31,353 nt of DNA from PALSA-926 sp964476835 (GTDB lineage Bacteria; Pseudomonadota; Alphaproteobacteria; Micavibrionales; UBA2020). The translations under genes and the position numbers were made by a program. Positions within the stretch are counted from its first letter, which is position 1. Every line of letters starts with the position of its first letter. The stretch covers positions 1-31,353 of the forward strand of contig CAYZCE010000024.1 in the NCBI GenBank assembly GCA_964476835.1, in the 5' to 3' direction. Shown piece by piece: positions 16,029 through 24,541 of this stretch. Under the pieces are notes generated by a model, which saw nothing but the letters and a program-made list of their open reading frames with translations, had not been told where the DNA came from and did no database searches.

Positions 16029-17969
16029 TCAAAGCGGAGGCTTTGCTTCTGCCGTCATTTTACGGATCGCCTCGTCCAACGCAAGGATTTCTTGGTTTTC
16101 TGCGCCCAAACGGCGAATGGCGACCTTCTTTTCCTCGGCTTCCCGCTTGCCGACCACCCAGATTTGCGGGGTTTTCTGCAAAGAATGCTCGCGGATCTTG
16201 TAGTTGATCTTCTCGTTGCGCAGGTCCAGCTCGGCACGGATGCCGGCGGCCTTAAGGGCTTCCAGCACCTCTTGGGCGTAAACGTCGCCGTCGTTGGTGA
16301 TGGTCGCGACCACCGCCTGCACGGGGGCGAGCCACAAGGGCAGCTTGCCGGCGTAGTGCTCGATCAGCACGCCGACGAAACGCTCCATCGAGCCGAGGAT
16401 GGCGCGGTGCAGCATGATCGGGCGGTGCTTCTGGCTGTCTTCGCCGATGTACGATGCATCGAGGCGCACCGGCAGGTTCGGGTCGACCTGCAGCGTGCCG
16501 CACTGCCACGTGCGGCCGATGGCGTCGGTGAGGTGAAATTCGACCTTGGGGCCATAGAAAGCGCCTTCGCCGGGCAGCACTTCGTAGGCGAGGCCGGCGG
16601 TCTTGAGCGCCTTATGCAGCGCGTTCTCCGCCCAGTCCCACAACTCGTCCGAGCCGATGCGCTTGTCGGGACGCGTGGCCAGCTTGACCGAGACGTTGTC
16701 GAAGCCGAGGTCCTTGTAGACGCTCAGCTGCAGCTTGAAGTAATTGGCAGCCTCTTCCTGCATCTGCTCGGGCGTGCAGAAGATATGCGCGTCGTCCTGC
16801 GTGAACTGGCGCACGCGCATGATGCCGTGCATCGCGCCCGACGGCTCGTTGCGGTGGCAGCAGCCGAATTCGGCCATGCGGATCGGCAGGTCGCGGTACG
16901 ACTTCAGGCCTTGATTGAAAATCTGCACGTGCGCGGGGCAGTTCATCGGCTTGATGCCGAGCGTGCGCTCGTCGGCCTTGACCTCGACCTTGAACATGTT
17001 GTCGCCGTACATGTCCCAGTGGCCCGAGGCCTTGAAGAGCGAGCTGTCGAACAGCTGCGGCGTCTTCACTTCTTGGTATCCCGCGGCTTGGATTTTGCTG
17101 CGGATATAGCTCTCCAGCGTGCGGTAGATCGCATAGCCCTTATAGTGCCAGAAGATGCTGCCGACGGCCTCTTCCTGCAGGTGGAACAGGTCCATTTCCT
17201 GGCCGATCTTGCGATGGTCGCGCTTTTCCGCTTCCTCGATCATGTGCAGGTAGGCGTCGAGTTCCTTCTGGTCGCGCCACGCGGTGCCGTAGATGCGCTG
17301 CAGCATGGCGTTCTTGGAGTCTCCACGCCAGTACGCGCCGGCGACCTTGGTCAGCTTGAAGGCGTTGCCGATATGGCCGGTTGAGGGCAGGTGCGGGCCG
17401 CGGCAGAGGTCGTACCATTTGCCCTGGCGGTACACCGTGATGGTTTCCGTCTCGGGCAGGTCGCGGATGATCTCGGCCTTGTATTTTTCGCCGATGCCTT
17501 CGAAGTGCTTGATGGCATCAACGCGGTCCCACACTTCGCGCGTGAAGGGTTCGTTGCGCTTGATGATCTCGCGCATCTTGTCCTCGATCTTGGCGAGGTC
17601 GTCGGTCGTAAAGGGCGTATCCCGGGCGAAGTCGTAGTAAAAGCCGTTGTCGATGGCAGGCCCGATGGTGACCTGCGTGCCGGGGAAAAGCTCCTGCACG
17701 GCTTCGGCCATCACGTGGGAGGCGTCGTGGCGGATCAGCTCCAGCGCCTCGGGCGACTTGATGGTGACCAACTCGATTTTCGCGCTTTCCGTGATCGGCA
17801 GGGAGAGGTCGACGAGCTTGCCGTTGACCTTGGCCGCGCCGGCCGCCTTAGCCAGGCCGGGGCCGATCTTGGCCGCCACCTCGGCGCCCGTCACCGGACC
17901 GTCGAAGGTCATGGTCTTGCCGTCGGGCAAGGTGATGACGACAGGGCTTTTGGCTTGGGCGGCTTGCAT
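16029..17969 (-). CDS. thrS: Threonyl-tRNA synthetase
   Basis: A 646-residue class II synthetase of normal length. An N-terminal TGS domain (about 8-70) precedes an editing domain with HDASH (His81, His85) and CRGPH. The catalytic core has KPMNCPAHVQIF (zinc-binding Cys), motif 2 in CCHRNEPSGAMHGIMRVRQF and DDAHIFC, and a C-terminal anticodon-binding domain with PLWLAPVQAVVATI. It charges tRNA-Thr and edits Ser-tRNA-Thr. The ATG at 17969 has only a weak GGA upstream. It heads the thrS-infC unit. No E. coli-style operator or T-box leader was recognised in the 143 bases upstream. Confidence 0.97.
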   Translation of the reverse strand: MQAAQAKSPVVITLPDGKTMTFDGPVTGAEVAAKIGPGLAKAAGAAKVNGKLVDLSLPITESAKIELVTIKSPEALELIRHDASHVMAEAVQELFPGTQVTIGPAIDNGFYYDFARDTPFTTDDLAKIEDKMREIIKRNEPFTREVWDRVDAIKHFEGIGEKYKAEIIRDLPETETITVYRQGKWYDLCRGPHLPSTGHIGNAFKLTKVAGAYWRGDSKNAMLQRIYGTAWRDQKELDAYLHMIEEAEKRDHRKIGQEMDLFHLQEEAVGSIFWHYKGYAIYRTLESYIRSKIQAAGYQEVKTPQLFDSSLFKASGHWDMYGDNMFKVEVKADERTLGIKPMNCPAHVQIFNQGLKSYRDLPIRMAEFGCCHRNEPSGAMHGIMRVRQFTQDDAHIFCTPEQMQEEAANYFKLQLSVYKDLGFDNVSVKLATRPDKRIGSDELWDWAENALHKALKTAGLAYEVLPGEGAFYGPKVEFHLTDAIGRTWQCGTLQVDPNLPVRLDASYIGEDSQKHRPIMLHRAILGSMERFVGVLIEHYAGKLPLWLAPVQAVVATITNDGDVYAQEVLEALKAAGIRAELDLRNEKINYKIREHSLQKTPQIWVVGKREAEEKKVAIRRLGAENQEILALDEAIRKMTAEAKPPL

Positions 17970-18112
17970 GTGTAAAATCCGTAAAAATCAGGTTGGACGG
18001 CAAGGGATAATATCCGGCGGAAGCGGCGTTCCCGTCAAGCGGAAAGCCATATTTTTCTGGCGTTTGCGGCGTTTTGGGACTAGAAACAGGAGATACCGGA
18101 GGTCAAGGGGTT
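17970..18112. other. Divergent intergenic region between thrS and the GT4 gene
   Basis: 143 bases hold the outward-facing starts. A TTGACG / TATTAT pair on the minus strand (18033-18038 and 18007-18012) has a 20-base spacer, too long for a confident promoter. GGAGGT (18098-18103) serves the plus-strand gene. No hairpin terminator is seen. Confidence 0.4.
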
Positions 18113-19345
18113 ATGGTCAGGACGTCGGATACGGTCAGCGTCGCTTTTCGCAATTTCGCCAGCACGATTCACACGCCAGTCGTGATGCAGATCCTGCCTG
18201 CGCTCAATTCGGGCGGGGTGGAACAGGGCGTCATCGACCTCAGCGCCGCGATCACGCGCGCGGGCGGCAAGTCCATCGTCGTCTCCTCGGGCGGGCGGCG
18301 CGTGCACGAAATCGCGCGCGGTGGCGGCACGCATATCACCCTGCCGGTGCAGAGCAAGAACCCGCTGACCATGCTGGCCAACGTCTTCCGCTTGCGCCGC
18401 CTCATCAGGAAATACCATGTCGATGTCGTACACGCCTGCTCGCGCGCGCCGGCGTGGAGCGCCGGCCGCGCCGTCAAAGGCACGACCGCCCATTACGTCA
18501 CAAGCATCCATTCCGCGCACAAGATCACGGGCGCGATCAAGAAGTTCTATAATTCCTCCATCGCGCGCGGCGAGAAGGTGATTGCGGTCTCCCACTTCCT
18601 CGCCGAGGAGCTAGAGCACAACTATAACGTCGACCCCGACCGCATCCGCGTCGTGCACCGCGGCGTGGCGGTGGAGAGGTTCCATCCTTCCGCCGTCATG
18701 CCCGACCGCCTCATCAAGGTCGCCAACCAATGGCGCGTGCCCGACGGCGCGTCCATCGTCATGCTGCCCGCGCGGCTCTCGCGCATCAAGGGGCACATGT
18801 TCCTGATCGACGCGCTGCAGCGCCTGGGCGACAAGGACGTTTTCTGCGTCTTCGTCGGTTCCGACATCGGCAACAAGAAGTACCGCGAGGAGCTTGAGGA
18901 TTATATCGCCGCCAAGGGCATGGAAGGCGCGGTGCGCATCGTCAACCACTGCGACGACATGCCGGCGGCTTACATGATTTCCACCGTCGTGGTGACGCCG
19001 TCGCTGGTGCCGGAAGGCTTCGGCCGCATCGCGATCGAGGCGCAGGCGATGGGCCGTCCGGTCATCGCCACCGACCACGGCGGCGCGCGCGAGACGATCC
19101 AGCGCGACGAGACCGGCTGGCTCGTGCAGCCCGGCGATGTCGAGGCTTTGGCGCGCGCGCTCAAGGGCGCACTCTCGCTTGACGGCAAGCAGCGCGCCAT
19201 GCTGGCGACGCGTGCGATGAATCACGTCATGAAGCATTTCACCAACGAGCGCATGTGCGCGGCCACACTCGACGTTTATGCCGAGCTGCTCGATTCCACC
19301 CAGCCGCGCGCCGCCGAGAAGCCGCGCAAGAAGCGCGCGGGCTGA
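18113..19345 (+). CDS. Glycosyltransferase family 4
   Basis: A 410-residue GT-B glycosyltransferase. The N-terminal domain has VMQILPALNSGGVEQGVIDL, a typical GT4 acceptor-domain start. The C-terminal donor domain begins near VPDGASIVMLPARLSRIKGH, and the retaining-enzyme motif PSLVPEGFGRIAIEAQAMGRPVIA carries the E-x7-E glutamates. The C-terminus ends in a basic tail (RAAEKPRKKRAG). ATG 18113 is chosen for GGAGGT nine bases upstream. It probably adds a sugar to lipopolysaccharide or another surface glycan; the sugar cannot be told. A GT9 gene follows four bases later, so the two are likely co-translated. Confidence 0.9.
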   Translation: MVRTSDTVSVAFRNFASTIHTPVVMQILPALNSGGVEQGVIDLSAAITRAGGKSIVVSSGGRRVHEIARGGGTHITLPVQSKNPLTMLANVFRLRRLIRKYHVDVVHACSRAPAWSAGRAVKGTTAHYVTSIHSAHKITGAIKKFYNSSIARGEKVIAVSHFLAEELEHNYNVDPDRIRVVHRGVAVERFHPSAVMPDRLIKVANQWRVPDGASIVMLPARLSRIKGHMFLIDALQRLGDKDVFCVFVGSDIGNKKYREELEDYIAAKGMEGAVRIVNHCDDMPAAYMISTVVVTPSLVPEGFGRIAIEAQAMGRPVIATDHGGARETIQRDETGWLVQPGDVEALARALKGALSLDGKQRAMLATRAMNHVMKHFTNERMCAATLDVYAELLDSTQPRAAEKPRKKRAG

Positions 19346-19349
19346 GCCC

Positions 19350-20225
19350 ATGCGGATCCTCGTCATCAAGCTGAGCGCGCTGGGAGATTTCATCCTCGCG
19401 CTCGGCGCCATGCAGGCGATCCGCCGCCATCATAAAGACGTCCATATCACGCTGCTCACCACCCGGCCTTTCGTCGACATCGCCGAGCGCAGCGGGTATT
19501 TCAACGACATCATCGTCGATCCGCGCCCGAAGTTCTACGACGTGCAGGGCTGGTATTTCCTGTTCCGCGCGCTCAACCGCGGCCGGTTTTCGCACGTGTA
19601 CGACTTGCAGGGCAACGACCGCACGCGCGTTTACCGCCGCTTGTTCACCAAGCCTCCCGTATGGGTCGCCGGGAATGCCGACAAGGAGATCCACGCTTAT
19701 GAACGCCACCGCGCGGCGCTGAAGGAAGACGGCATCGAGGCGGCATTGCCGGATGTCTCATGGATGACGGTCGATGTTTCTGCCTTCGGCCTCAAGAAGC
19801 CCTATGCGCTGATGATCCCCGGCTCCGCGCCGCAGCATCCGCAGAAACGCTGGCCGGCGGTGCGTTATGCCGGGCTGGCGCGCAAGCTGATGCGCGACGG
19901 TTATCAGGTCGCGCTGCTCGGCACCAAGGCGGAAGCCGAGGTGATCGACGGCATTTCGCATGCCTGCCCGGGCGTCGTCGATCTTTCCGGACGCACGTCG
20001 CTCTATGATATCGCGACGCTCGCGCGCGATGCGGCGCTGGCGGTCGGCAACGACACGGGGCCGACGCACTTGGTCGCATTGGCGGGATGCAAGACAGTCG
20101 CGCTGTTCTGCACGGCGGCGTCCAATCCGCATCTCTCCGCGCCCGTCGGGCCGCAGGTGCAGACGGTCGCGGCGAAAGATATTGGCGATATCTCCGTCGA
20201 TGACGTATACAAGGCGCTGTCATGA
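19350..20225 (+). CDS. Glycosyltransferase family 9 (heptosyltransferase-like)
   Basis: A 291-residue GT9 protein. It starts MRILVIKLSALGDFILALGAMQAIR, the classic heptosyltransferase N-terminus with the GD motif, and carries the donor-site motif AVGNDTGPTHLVALAG near residue 230. PGSAPQHPQKRWPAVRYAGLA matches the middle-region signature of the family. It likely transfers heptose or a related sugar to the LPS core on the cytoplasmic face. The start is the ATG four bases after the GT4 stop; an upstream extension would run inside the GT4 gene. Its stop overlaps the tusA start by ATGA. Confidence 0.92.
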   Translation: MRILVIKLSALGDFILALGAMQAIRRHHKDVHITLLTTRPFVDIAERSGYFNDIIVDPRPKFYDVQGWYFLFRALNRGRFSHVYDLQGNDRTRVYRRLFTKPPVWVAGNADKEIHAYERHRAALKEDGIEAALPDVSWMTVDVSAFGLKKPYALMIPGSAPQHPQKRWPAVRYAGLARKLMRDGYQVALLGTKAEAEVIDGISHACPGVVDLSGRTSLYDIATLARDAALAVGNDTGPTHLVALAGCKTVALFCTAASNPHLSAPVGPQVQTVAAKDIGDISVDDVYKALS

Positions 20226-20428
20226 AGGAAATCGACGCGCGCGGCCTGATCTGCCCGCTGCCGGTGCTCAAGGCGCGCAAGGTATTGCTGTCGATGCAGA
20301 AAGGCGAGGCGCTGCGCGTGCTGTTCACCGACAAGAACGCGCCGGCGGATTTCAAGCTGTTCTGCGCCGAGCAAGGCCACGTGCTGAAATCCGCGACCGA
20401 CAGCGAAGCGGTCGTCGAGCGCGGCTAG
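20222..20428 (+). CDS. tusA: TusA-family sulfur carrier
   Basis: A 68-residue TusA/SirA-type protein. The hallmark CPxP lies in DARGLICPLPVLKARK (Cys11), a helix start follows it, and FTDKNAPADFKLFCAEQGH resembles the family's second half. The conserved cysteine carries a persulfide, for 2-thiouridine synthesis or other sulfur transfer; the other Tus proteins are not in the window. The start overlaps the GT9 stop (ATGA), and the stop shares CTAG with the convergent dehydrogenase gene. The exact TusA-like subtype is uncertain. Confidence 0.88.
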   Translation: MKEIDARGLICPLPVLKARKVLLSMQKGEALRVLFTDKNAPADFKLFCAEQGHVLKSATDSEAVVERG

Positions 20429-21162
20429 TCTTTTACCGGCGCCTTGCCGAGGATCCAGTCGCTCCACGCGCGCGGCATCGCGCCCAACAGCCAGCAAATG
20501 ATATGCATCCGTAAGGGGAAGGCGATCGAAGCCTTCTTTTTATCAAGGCCGCGCTTGATGATGCGGCCGGCGCGTTCCACATCCATCAGGAACGGCATCG
20601 GGAACTTGTTGACGTCGGTCAGCGGCGTCTTCACGAAACCCGGGAAGATGATCGAGACCGAAACGCCGTATGGCTTCAACGCCGGACGCAGCGCATCGCC
20701 GTAAGCGCGCACGGCGACCTTGCTGGTGCTGTAGGCGGGCGCGCTCGGCATGCCGCGGAAGCCCGCCATCGACGACATCAACGCGATCGTGCCTGCGCGT
20801 CGCGCCTTGAAACGCGGCAGCAGCGGCAGCACGGTGTGGAAGGTGCCGATCAGGTTGATGTCGATGATCTCATAAAAATTGTCGTTGCCCGAGATGCCCG
20901 CGTTGGCGACGAGGACATCGATCGGGTGCACGTCGTCCCACGCCAGCAGCCGGCGCTTGAGGGCGTCCTTGTCGGTCACGTCGACCACGGCGATCTCGGC
21001 CACGGCCCCCTTGGCGCGGCAGAGCGCGGCGGTTTCCTCGAGTCGCGCCCGGTTCCGCCCGGTCAGCAGCAGGGTAATGCCGGGGCCTGCGTATTCCACC
21101 GCCAATGCGTGGCCGATTCCGCTGGACGCGCCGGTGATCAGGACTGTCTTTTGATTTGCCAT
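20425..21162 (-). CDS. Short-chain dehydrogenase/reductase
   Basis: A 245-residue classical SDR. The cofactor motif TGASSGIG is at residues 10-17, NAG at 87-89, the active-site Asn at 103, Ser130/131, and Tyr144-x3-Lys148 in YSTSK. Arg36 after the second strand (TGRNRARL) suggests NADP preference. Near the C-terminus MHIICWLLGAMPRAWSDWILG is hydrophobic and may be a membrane-associating helix, as in several lipid-acting SDRs. The substrate is unknown. It is a single minus-strand gene, tail to tail with tusA and divergent from gmk, with a weak ribosome-binding site. Confidence 0.92.
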   Translation of the reverse strand: MANQKTVLITGASSGIGHALAVEYAGPGITLLLTGRNRARLEETAALCRAKGAVAEIAVVDVTDKDALKRRLLAWDDVHPIDVLVANAGISGNDNFYEIIDINLIGTFHTVLPLLPRFKARRAGTIALMSSMAGFRGMPSAPAYSTSKVAVRAYGDALRPALKPYGVSVSIIFPGFVKTPLTDVNKFPMPFLMDVERAGRIIKRGLDKKKASIAFPLRMHIICWLLGAMPRAWSDWILGKAPVKD

Positions 21163-21242
21163 ATGGATTCAGCCGAGGTTGTTTTGCCGCCGTGGGCGGG
21201 TTATAACGGAGACCGGTTCTCCTTTCAGGGTATAGACAAACC

Positions 21243-21911
21243 ATGCCAGCAGCAAGCGCACCGAACCATCACTCCCTTCCCGTGCCCGATTTCAAGCGCC
21301 GCGGGCTGATGCTGGTGCTCGCCTCGCCGCCCGGCGGCGGCAAGACGACGATCACGCGCGAGCTGATGCGGATGGACGCGCAGACGGTGCTCTCCGTCTC
21401 TTCCACCACACGCGAAAAGCGCCCCGGCGAGATCGAGGGGCAGCACTACTTCTTCGTCAGCCATGAGGAATTCAACGAGATGGTCGCCAAGGGCGAGATG
21501 CTCGAGCACGCGCACGTCTACAACGGCCAGATGTACGGCATCCCCAAGGCGCCGGTCGAAGACGCGCTCAACGCCGGCCTCGACGTGATGTTCGATATCG
21601 ATTGGCAGGGCAACCGTCGCTTGGTCGAGGTCGCCGCCGCCGACGTGGTGTCGATCTTCCTGCTGCCGCCGTCGTGGGCCGAGCTGGAAAAGCGCCTGCA
21701 CGGCCGCGCGCGCGACAGCGAGGAAGACATTGCCCGCCGCCTGTCGAAAGCCGGCGACGAGATTTCGCACTATACCGAATTCCAGTACATCATCGTCAAC
21801 CGCGACCTCGACGAGAGCATCGCCAAGGTGCGCGGCATCCTTGAATCGGAGCGCCTCAAGCGCCACCGCCAGCTCGACGTCGCCGACTTCGTCGCGACCC
21901 TGAAGCCCTGA
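21243..21911 (+). CDS. gmk: Guanylate kinase
   Basis: A 222-residue guanylate kinase converting GMP to GDP. The P-loop reads LASPPGGGKTT (residues 26-36); most guanylate kinases have PSGAGKST or TT there, so Pro30 and Gly32 replace Ser and Ala. The GMP-binding segment VSSTTREKRPGEIEGQHYFFV, MLEHAHVYNGQMYGIPK and FDIDWQGNRRL are all present. The fifteen N-terminal residues before the core are low complexity. The ATG at 21243 has only a distant AGGG. It stops one base before the convergent 154-residue gene. In Alphaproteobacteria gmk is often near fatty-acid or rsmA genes, and rsmA is nearby here. Confidence 0.95.
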   Translation: MPAASAPNHHSLPVPDFKRRGLMLVLASPPGGGKTTITRELMRMDAQTVLSVSSTTREKRPGEIEGQHYFFVSHEEFNEMVAKGEMLEHAHVYNGQMYGIPKAPVEDALNAGLDVMFDIDWQGNRRLVEVAAADVVSIFLLPPSWAELEKRLHGRARDSEEDIARRLSKAGDEISHYTEFQYIIVNRDLDESIAKVRGILESERLKRHRQLDVADFVATLKP

Positions 21912-21912
21912 T

Positions 21913-22377
21913 TTATTTCGACCAGACCAGCTTGCCCGCGCTGTCGTAGACCTTTTCGCCGGCCTTCAGGCGTGTGAACTCGCCCGGGCGTTCGATGGCG
22001 AGGTAGCTGGTATCCGGCGCGTCCTTGGCGAAGCAGGCCTTGACGTTGTTGAAGATCTGCGTGATCGACTGTGCGCCGAGGACGCCGCGATCCTGGCGGA
22101 TCGCTTCGGGCAGGCGGTCGTCAAAGCTCTTGAGCACTTCGGCTTGGGTATAGACCTTGTCGATGCCGACGTAGTAGCGCTCTGACCAGTTTTCCGGCGC
22201 GCCGCTGAAGGTCTTGTTGCCGACGGTGACGCTTTCGACTTCGTAGGTTTTGAAATACAGCGCATGGGTGTCGAGCGCATGCCGGACGGCGGCTTGCTCG
22301 TCGGCCACCGGCACGGCGGATGTGCCTGGCATGAAGGACCGGGAAGTGTAATCAGCGAAGATGTTCTTGAGCGACAT
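21913..22377 (-). CDS. Conserved-looking hypothetical protein, 154 aa
   Basis: A 154-residue protein of unrecognised family. It has no signal peptide; the N-terminus is polar (MSLKNIFADYTSRSF). The middle contains a mixed strand/helix pattern (ALYFKTYEVESVTVGNKTF, YYVGIDKVYTQAEVLKSFDDRLP). A single Cys is in NVKACFAKDAPDTSYLAIERPGEF. The C-terminal ...VYDSAGKLVWSK suggests a terminal beta hairpin. The ATG has AAAGG about eight bases upstream and a promoter of its own (22403-22431). It lies after rsmA on the same strand. Function unknown. Confidence 0.8.
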   Translation of the reverse strand: MSLKNIFADYTSRSFMPGTSAVPVADEQAAVRHALDTHALYFKTYEVESVTVGNKTFSGAPENWSERYYVGIDKVYTQAEVLKSFDDRLPEAIRQDRGVLGAQSITQIFNNVKACFAKDAPDTSYLAIERPGEFTRLKAGEKVYDSAGKLVWSK

Positions 22378-22385
22378 GAAAATAC

Positions 22386-22416
22386 CTTTTTGCTAAGGCA
22401 TCCTTATCGCAAAAAG
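22386..22416 (-). promoter_or_regulatory. Inverted repeat covering promoter -10 and ribosome-binding site of the 154-aa gene
   Basis: CTTTTTGC + TAAGG (22386-22398) pairs with CCTTA + GCAAAAAG (22402-22406 and 22409-22416), leaving a two-base bulge and a CAT loop. It overlaps the predicted -10 and reaches the AAAAGG that would act as the ribosome-binding site. It could be an operator, or a translation-gating hairpin if transcription comes through from rsmA. Confidence 0.45.
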
Positions 22417-22431
22417 AGGAGGGGGTGTCAA
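22403..22431 (-). promoter_or_regulatory. Promoter of the 154-aa gene
   Basis: On the minus strand a perfect TTGACA (22426-22431), a 17-base spacer and GATAAG (22403-22408) predict a start near 22396, about 20 bases before the ATG at 22377. Confidence 0.55.
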
Positions 22432-22440
22432 TAATTGCGC

Positions 22441-23268
22441 TTACCCGTTCAGGGCTTCGGCCATTCGGACAAAACCTGCAATATCAATCTCTTCTGCTCT
22501 GGCGGTTTCGGGGATACCGGCTTTTTCAATGAGCGCGGCGACATCCACGCCGAGAGACTTCAGGCTCTGGCGCAGCATCTTGCGGCGCTGGCCGAAGGCG
22601 GCGGCCGTGATGCGCTCCATGTTCTTGAATGTTGCGCGGTCATTGCGCGCGCGGGGGACGAAGTGCACGATGCTCGACGTCACCTGTGGCGGCGGCGTGA
22701 AGGCGGAGGGCGGCAGGTCGAACTTCTTCTCCGGCACGGTCAGCCATTGCGAGATGACCGAGAGGCGGCCGTAATCCTTCGTGCGCGTCTTCGCCGTGAT
22801 GCGCTCGGCCACTTCGCGCTGGAACATCAGCGTCAGGCTTTTGAACTCCGTGATTTGCTCCAGCCAGCCGATCAGCAGCGGCGTGGCGATGTTGTAGGGC
22901 AGGTTGGCGACGATGGCGCGCGGCGCGGGCACCAGTGTGGCAGCGTCGGTCTTGAGCGCGTCGCCGGGGATCAGGGTCAGCTTGCCGTGCGCGGCCTGCA
23001 CCAGCCCTTCAAGGGCGAGGATGCAGCGGTCGTCGCGCTCGACGGCGGTGACGGTCTTGGCGCAATCGACCAGCGCGCGCGTCAGGCCGCCGGGGCCGGG
23101 ACCGATCTCGATCGCGTTGACGTTGGAGAGATCGCCGGCGGCGCGCGCGATCTTCGCGGTGATGTTGAGGTCGAGCAGGAAGTTCTGGCCCAGCGACTTC
23201 TTCGCCATCAGCCCGTGGAGCTCGATGACGTCGCGCAAGGGGGGCAGGGTGTCAGAGACGCTTGTCAA
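22441..23268 (-). CDS. rsmA: 16S rRNA dimethyladenosine transferase RsmA (KsgA), TTG start
   Basis: A 275-residue RsmA/KsgA that dimethylates A1518 and A1519 of 16S rRNA late in 30S assembly. The N-terminal KSLGQNFLLDLN, SAM-binding motif IEIGPGPGGLTRAL, catalytic NLPYN and C-terminal GQRRKMLRQSLKSL are diagnostic. Alphaproteobacterial RsmA normally begins with LPPLR-x-VI-x4-GL before KSLGQNF. That segment is present upstream of the first ATG (23208), so TTG 23268 is chosen; it overlaps the surA 3' end by 17 bases. The usual pdxA gene between surA and rsmA is absent. Confidence 0.93.
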   Translation of the reverse strand: MTSVSDTLPPLRDVIELHGLMAKKSLGQNFLLDLNITAKIARAAGDLSNVNAIEIGPGPGGLTRALVDCAKTVTAVERDDRCILALEGLVQAAHGKLTLIPGDALKTDAATLVPAPRAIVANLPYNIATPLLIGWLEQITEFKSLTLMFQREVAERITAKTRTKDYGRLSVISQWLTVPEKKFDLPPSAFTPPPQVTSSIVHFVPRARNDRATFKNMERITAAAFGQRRKMLRQSLKSLGVDVAALIEKAGIPETARAEEIDIAGFVRMAEALNG

Positions 23269-24541
23269 TGAAGGCCGCCGCGCGCAGGTCGCGCAGGTAC
23301 CGGGTCGCCATCTGGTCGAGGCGCTGCATGCCAAGCTTCGACGCAATCTCGTCGCGGCCCGCATCTTCAGCCGCGGGCGTTGCCGCCTTCGCTTCGCCGT
23401 CCGCCGGCGCATCCTTGCGGCTGCATACCATCACGACGGCTGCGCCCGCGCCGTTGCGGAACGGGTCGGAGAGCTGGCCGACCGGCAGCGGCGCCACCAC
23501 GTTGCGCAGGTCGGCGGCGAGGTCGCCCATCGCGCGCTCGCCAAGGTCGGCGGTGCCGGGCGACTTGAATTGCTTCATCTTCGCCGCCATCGCGGCGCAG
23601 GATTTCACTTCCTTCTTCAGCGTGTGCAGGCGCGCCAGCTTGGCGTTGATAACGTCGGGCGAATCGGATGCCTTGAGCGGCACGACGATCTGCTTGAGCG
23701 AGACGATCTTGTTCTGCGCGTCCGCGCCCGCGTTCTGGCGTTCGTCGCGCAGGAAGAGGATGTGGTAGCCCTTTTGCGCGCGCACGACCTGCACTTGGCC
23801 CGGGTGCATTTTGGCCAGCGCCTTGGCGACGTCGTCGTCGCCGACCTGGTCTTCCTGCACCCAGCCGAGGTCGCCGCCGGTTGCAGCGCCCGGTGCCTGC
23901 GAATACTGGCGCGCGAGCGACGAGAAGGACGCGCCCTTGTGCAGTTGATCGACGATGGCTTCCGCCGCGTTGCGCGCGTCGCTGTCCTGCGCGCCGTCGG
24001 GGATCTTGAAGAAAATCTCGGCGACACGGTACTGCATCTTGCCGCTGCCGCCCTTGATTTGCGCCAGCGTCGCGTCGATGTCGCCTTCGCTGATGTCGAC
24101 CTGCGGGCGCACCGTGCGGCGCACGACTTGCGACCAGGCGATGTCGGCGCGGATCTGGTCGTAGAGCGTCGATGCGTCGGCGCCCGAGGCCTTGATGCGC
24201 TTCTTGAATTCGGCGGCGGAGATGTTGTTCTGCTTGGCAACGTTGGCGAAGCCCGTGTCGAGGTCGGCTTGCGCGACGTTGATGCCGAGCTTCTTGGCTT
24301 CCTGCAGTTCCAGTGCTTCGTCGATCAGCTTGTCGAGCACCTGCGCCTGCATCTTCTTCAACGCCTCGGGCGGCGCCTTTTGCAGCGCGCCGGGGAAGTA
24401 GAGCCCCACGCGGTTCTTCACGTCCGTCATCGTGATGACGGAATCGTTGACAGTGGCGGCGATGCCTTCCTGCGGCGCGGCGAAAGCGCGGGGGGCCAGC
24501 AGGGAAAGGGCGAGGGTAAAAGCGAGCAGCGTCTTTTTCAT
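23252..24541 (-). CDS. surA: SurA-like periplasmic chaperone / peptidyl-prolyl isomerase
   Basis: A 429-residue exported protein. The signal peptide (MKKTLLAFTLALSLLAPRAFA, cleavage after residue 21) precedes a SurA N-terminal chaperone domain (IAATVNDSVITMTDVKNRV). A parvulin domain follows, with QYRVAEIFFKIP, FSSLARQYSQAPGAATGGDLGWV and GYHILFLRDER. A second, divergent parvulin-like section comes next, then the C-terminal helix. It escorts outer-membrane proteins through the periplasm. The lptD gene commonly upstream is absent: the next gene is divergent. The ATG has no clear Shine-Dalgarno sequence. rsmA starts inside its 3' end. Confidence 0.9.
   Translation of the reverse strand: MKKTLLAFTLALSLLAPRAFAAPQEGIAATVNDSVITMTDVKNRVGLYFPGALQKAPPEALKKMQAQVLDKLIDEALELQEAKKLGINVAQADLDTGFANVAKQNNISAAEFKKRIKASGADASTLYDQIRADIAWSQVVRRTVRPQVDISEGDIDATLAQIKGGSGKMQYRVAEIFFKIPDGAQDSDARNAAEAIVDQLHKGASFSSLARQYSQAPGAATGGDLGWVQEDQVGDDDVAKALAKMHPGQVQVVRAQKGYHILFLRDERQNAGADAQNKIVSLKQIVVPLKASDSPDVINAKLARLHTLKKEVKSCAAMAAKMKQFKSPGTADLGERAMGDLAADLRNVVAPLPVGQLSDPFRNGAGAAVVMVCSRKDAPADGEAKAATPAAEDAGRDEIASKLGMQRLDQMATRYLRDLRAAAFIDKRL

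Noticed and set aside
17970..18112. T-box or E. coli-like operator upstream of thrS
   Set aside because: There is no T-box consensus, specifier hairpin or anticodon-mimic stem that I can recognise in 143 bases.
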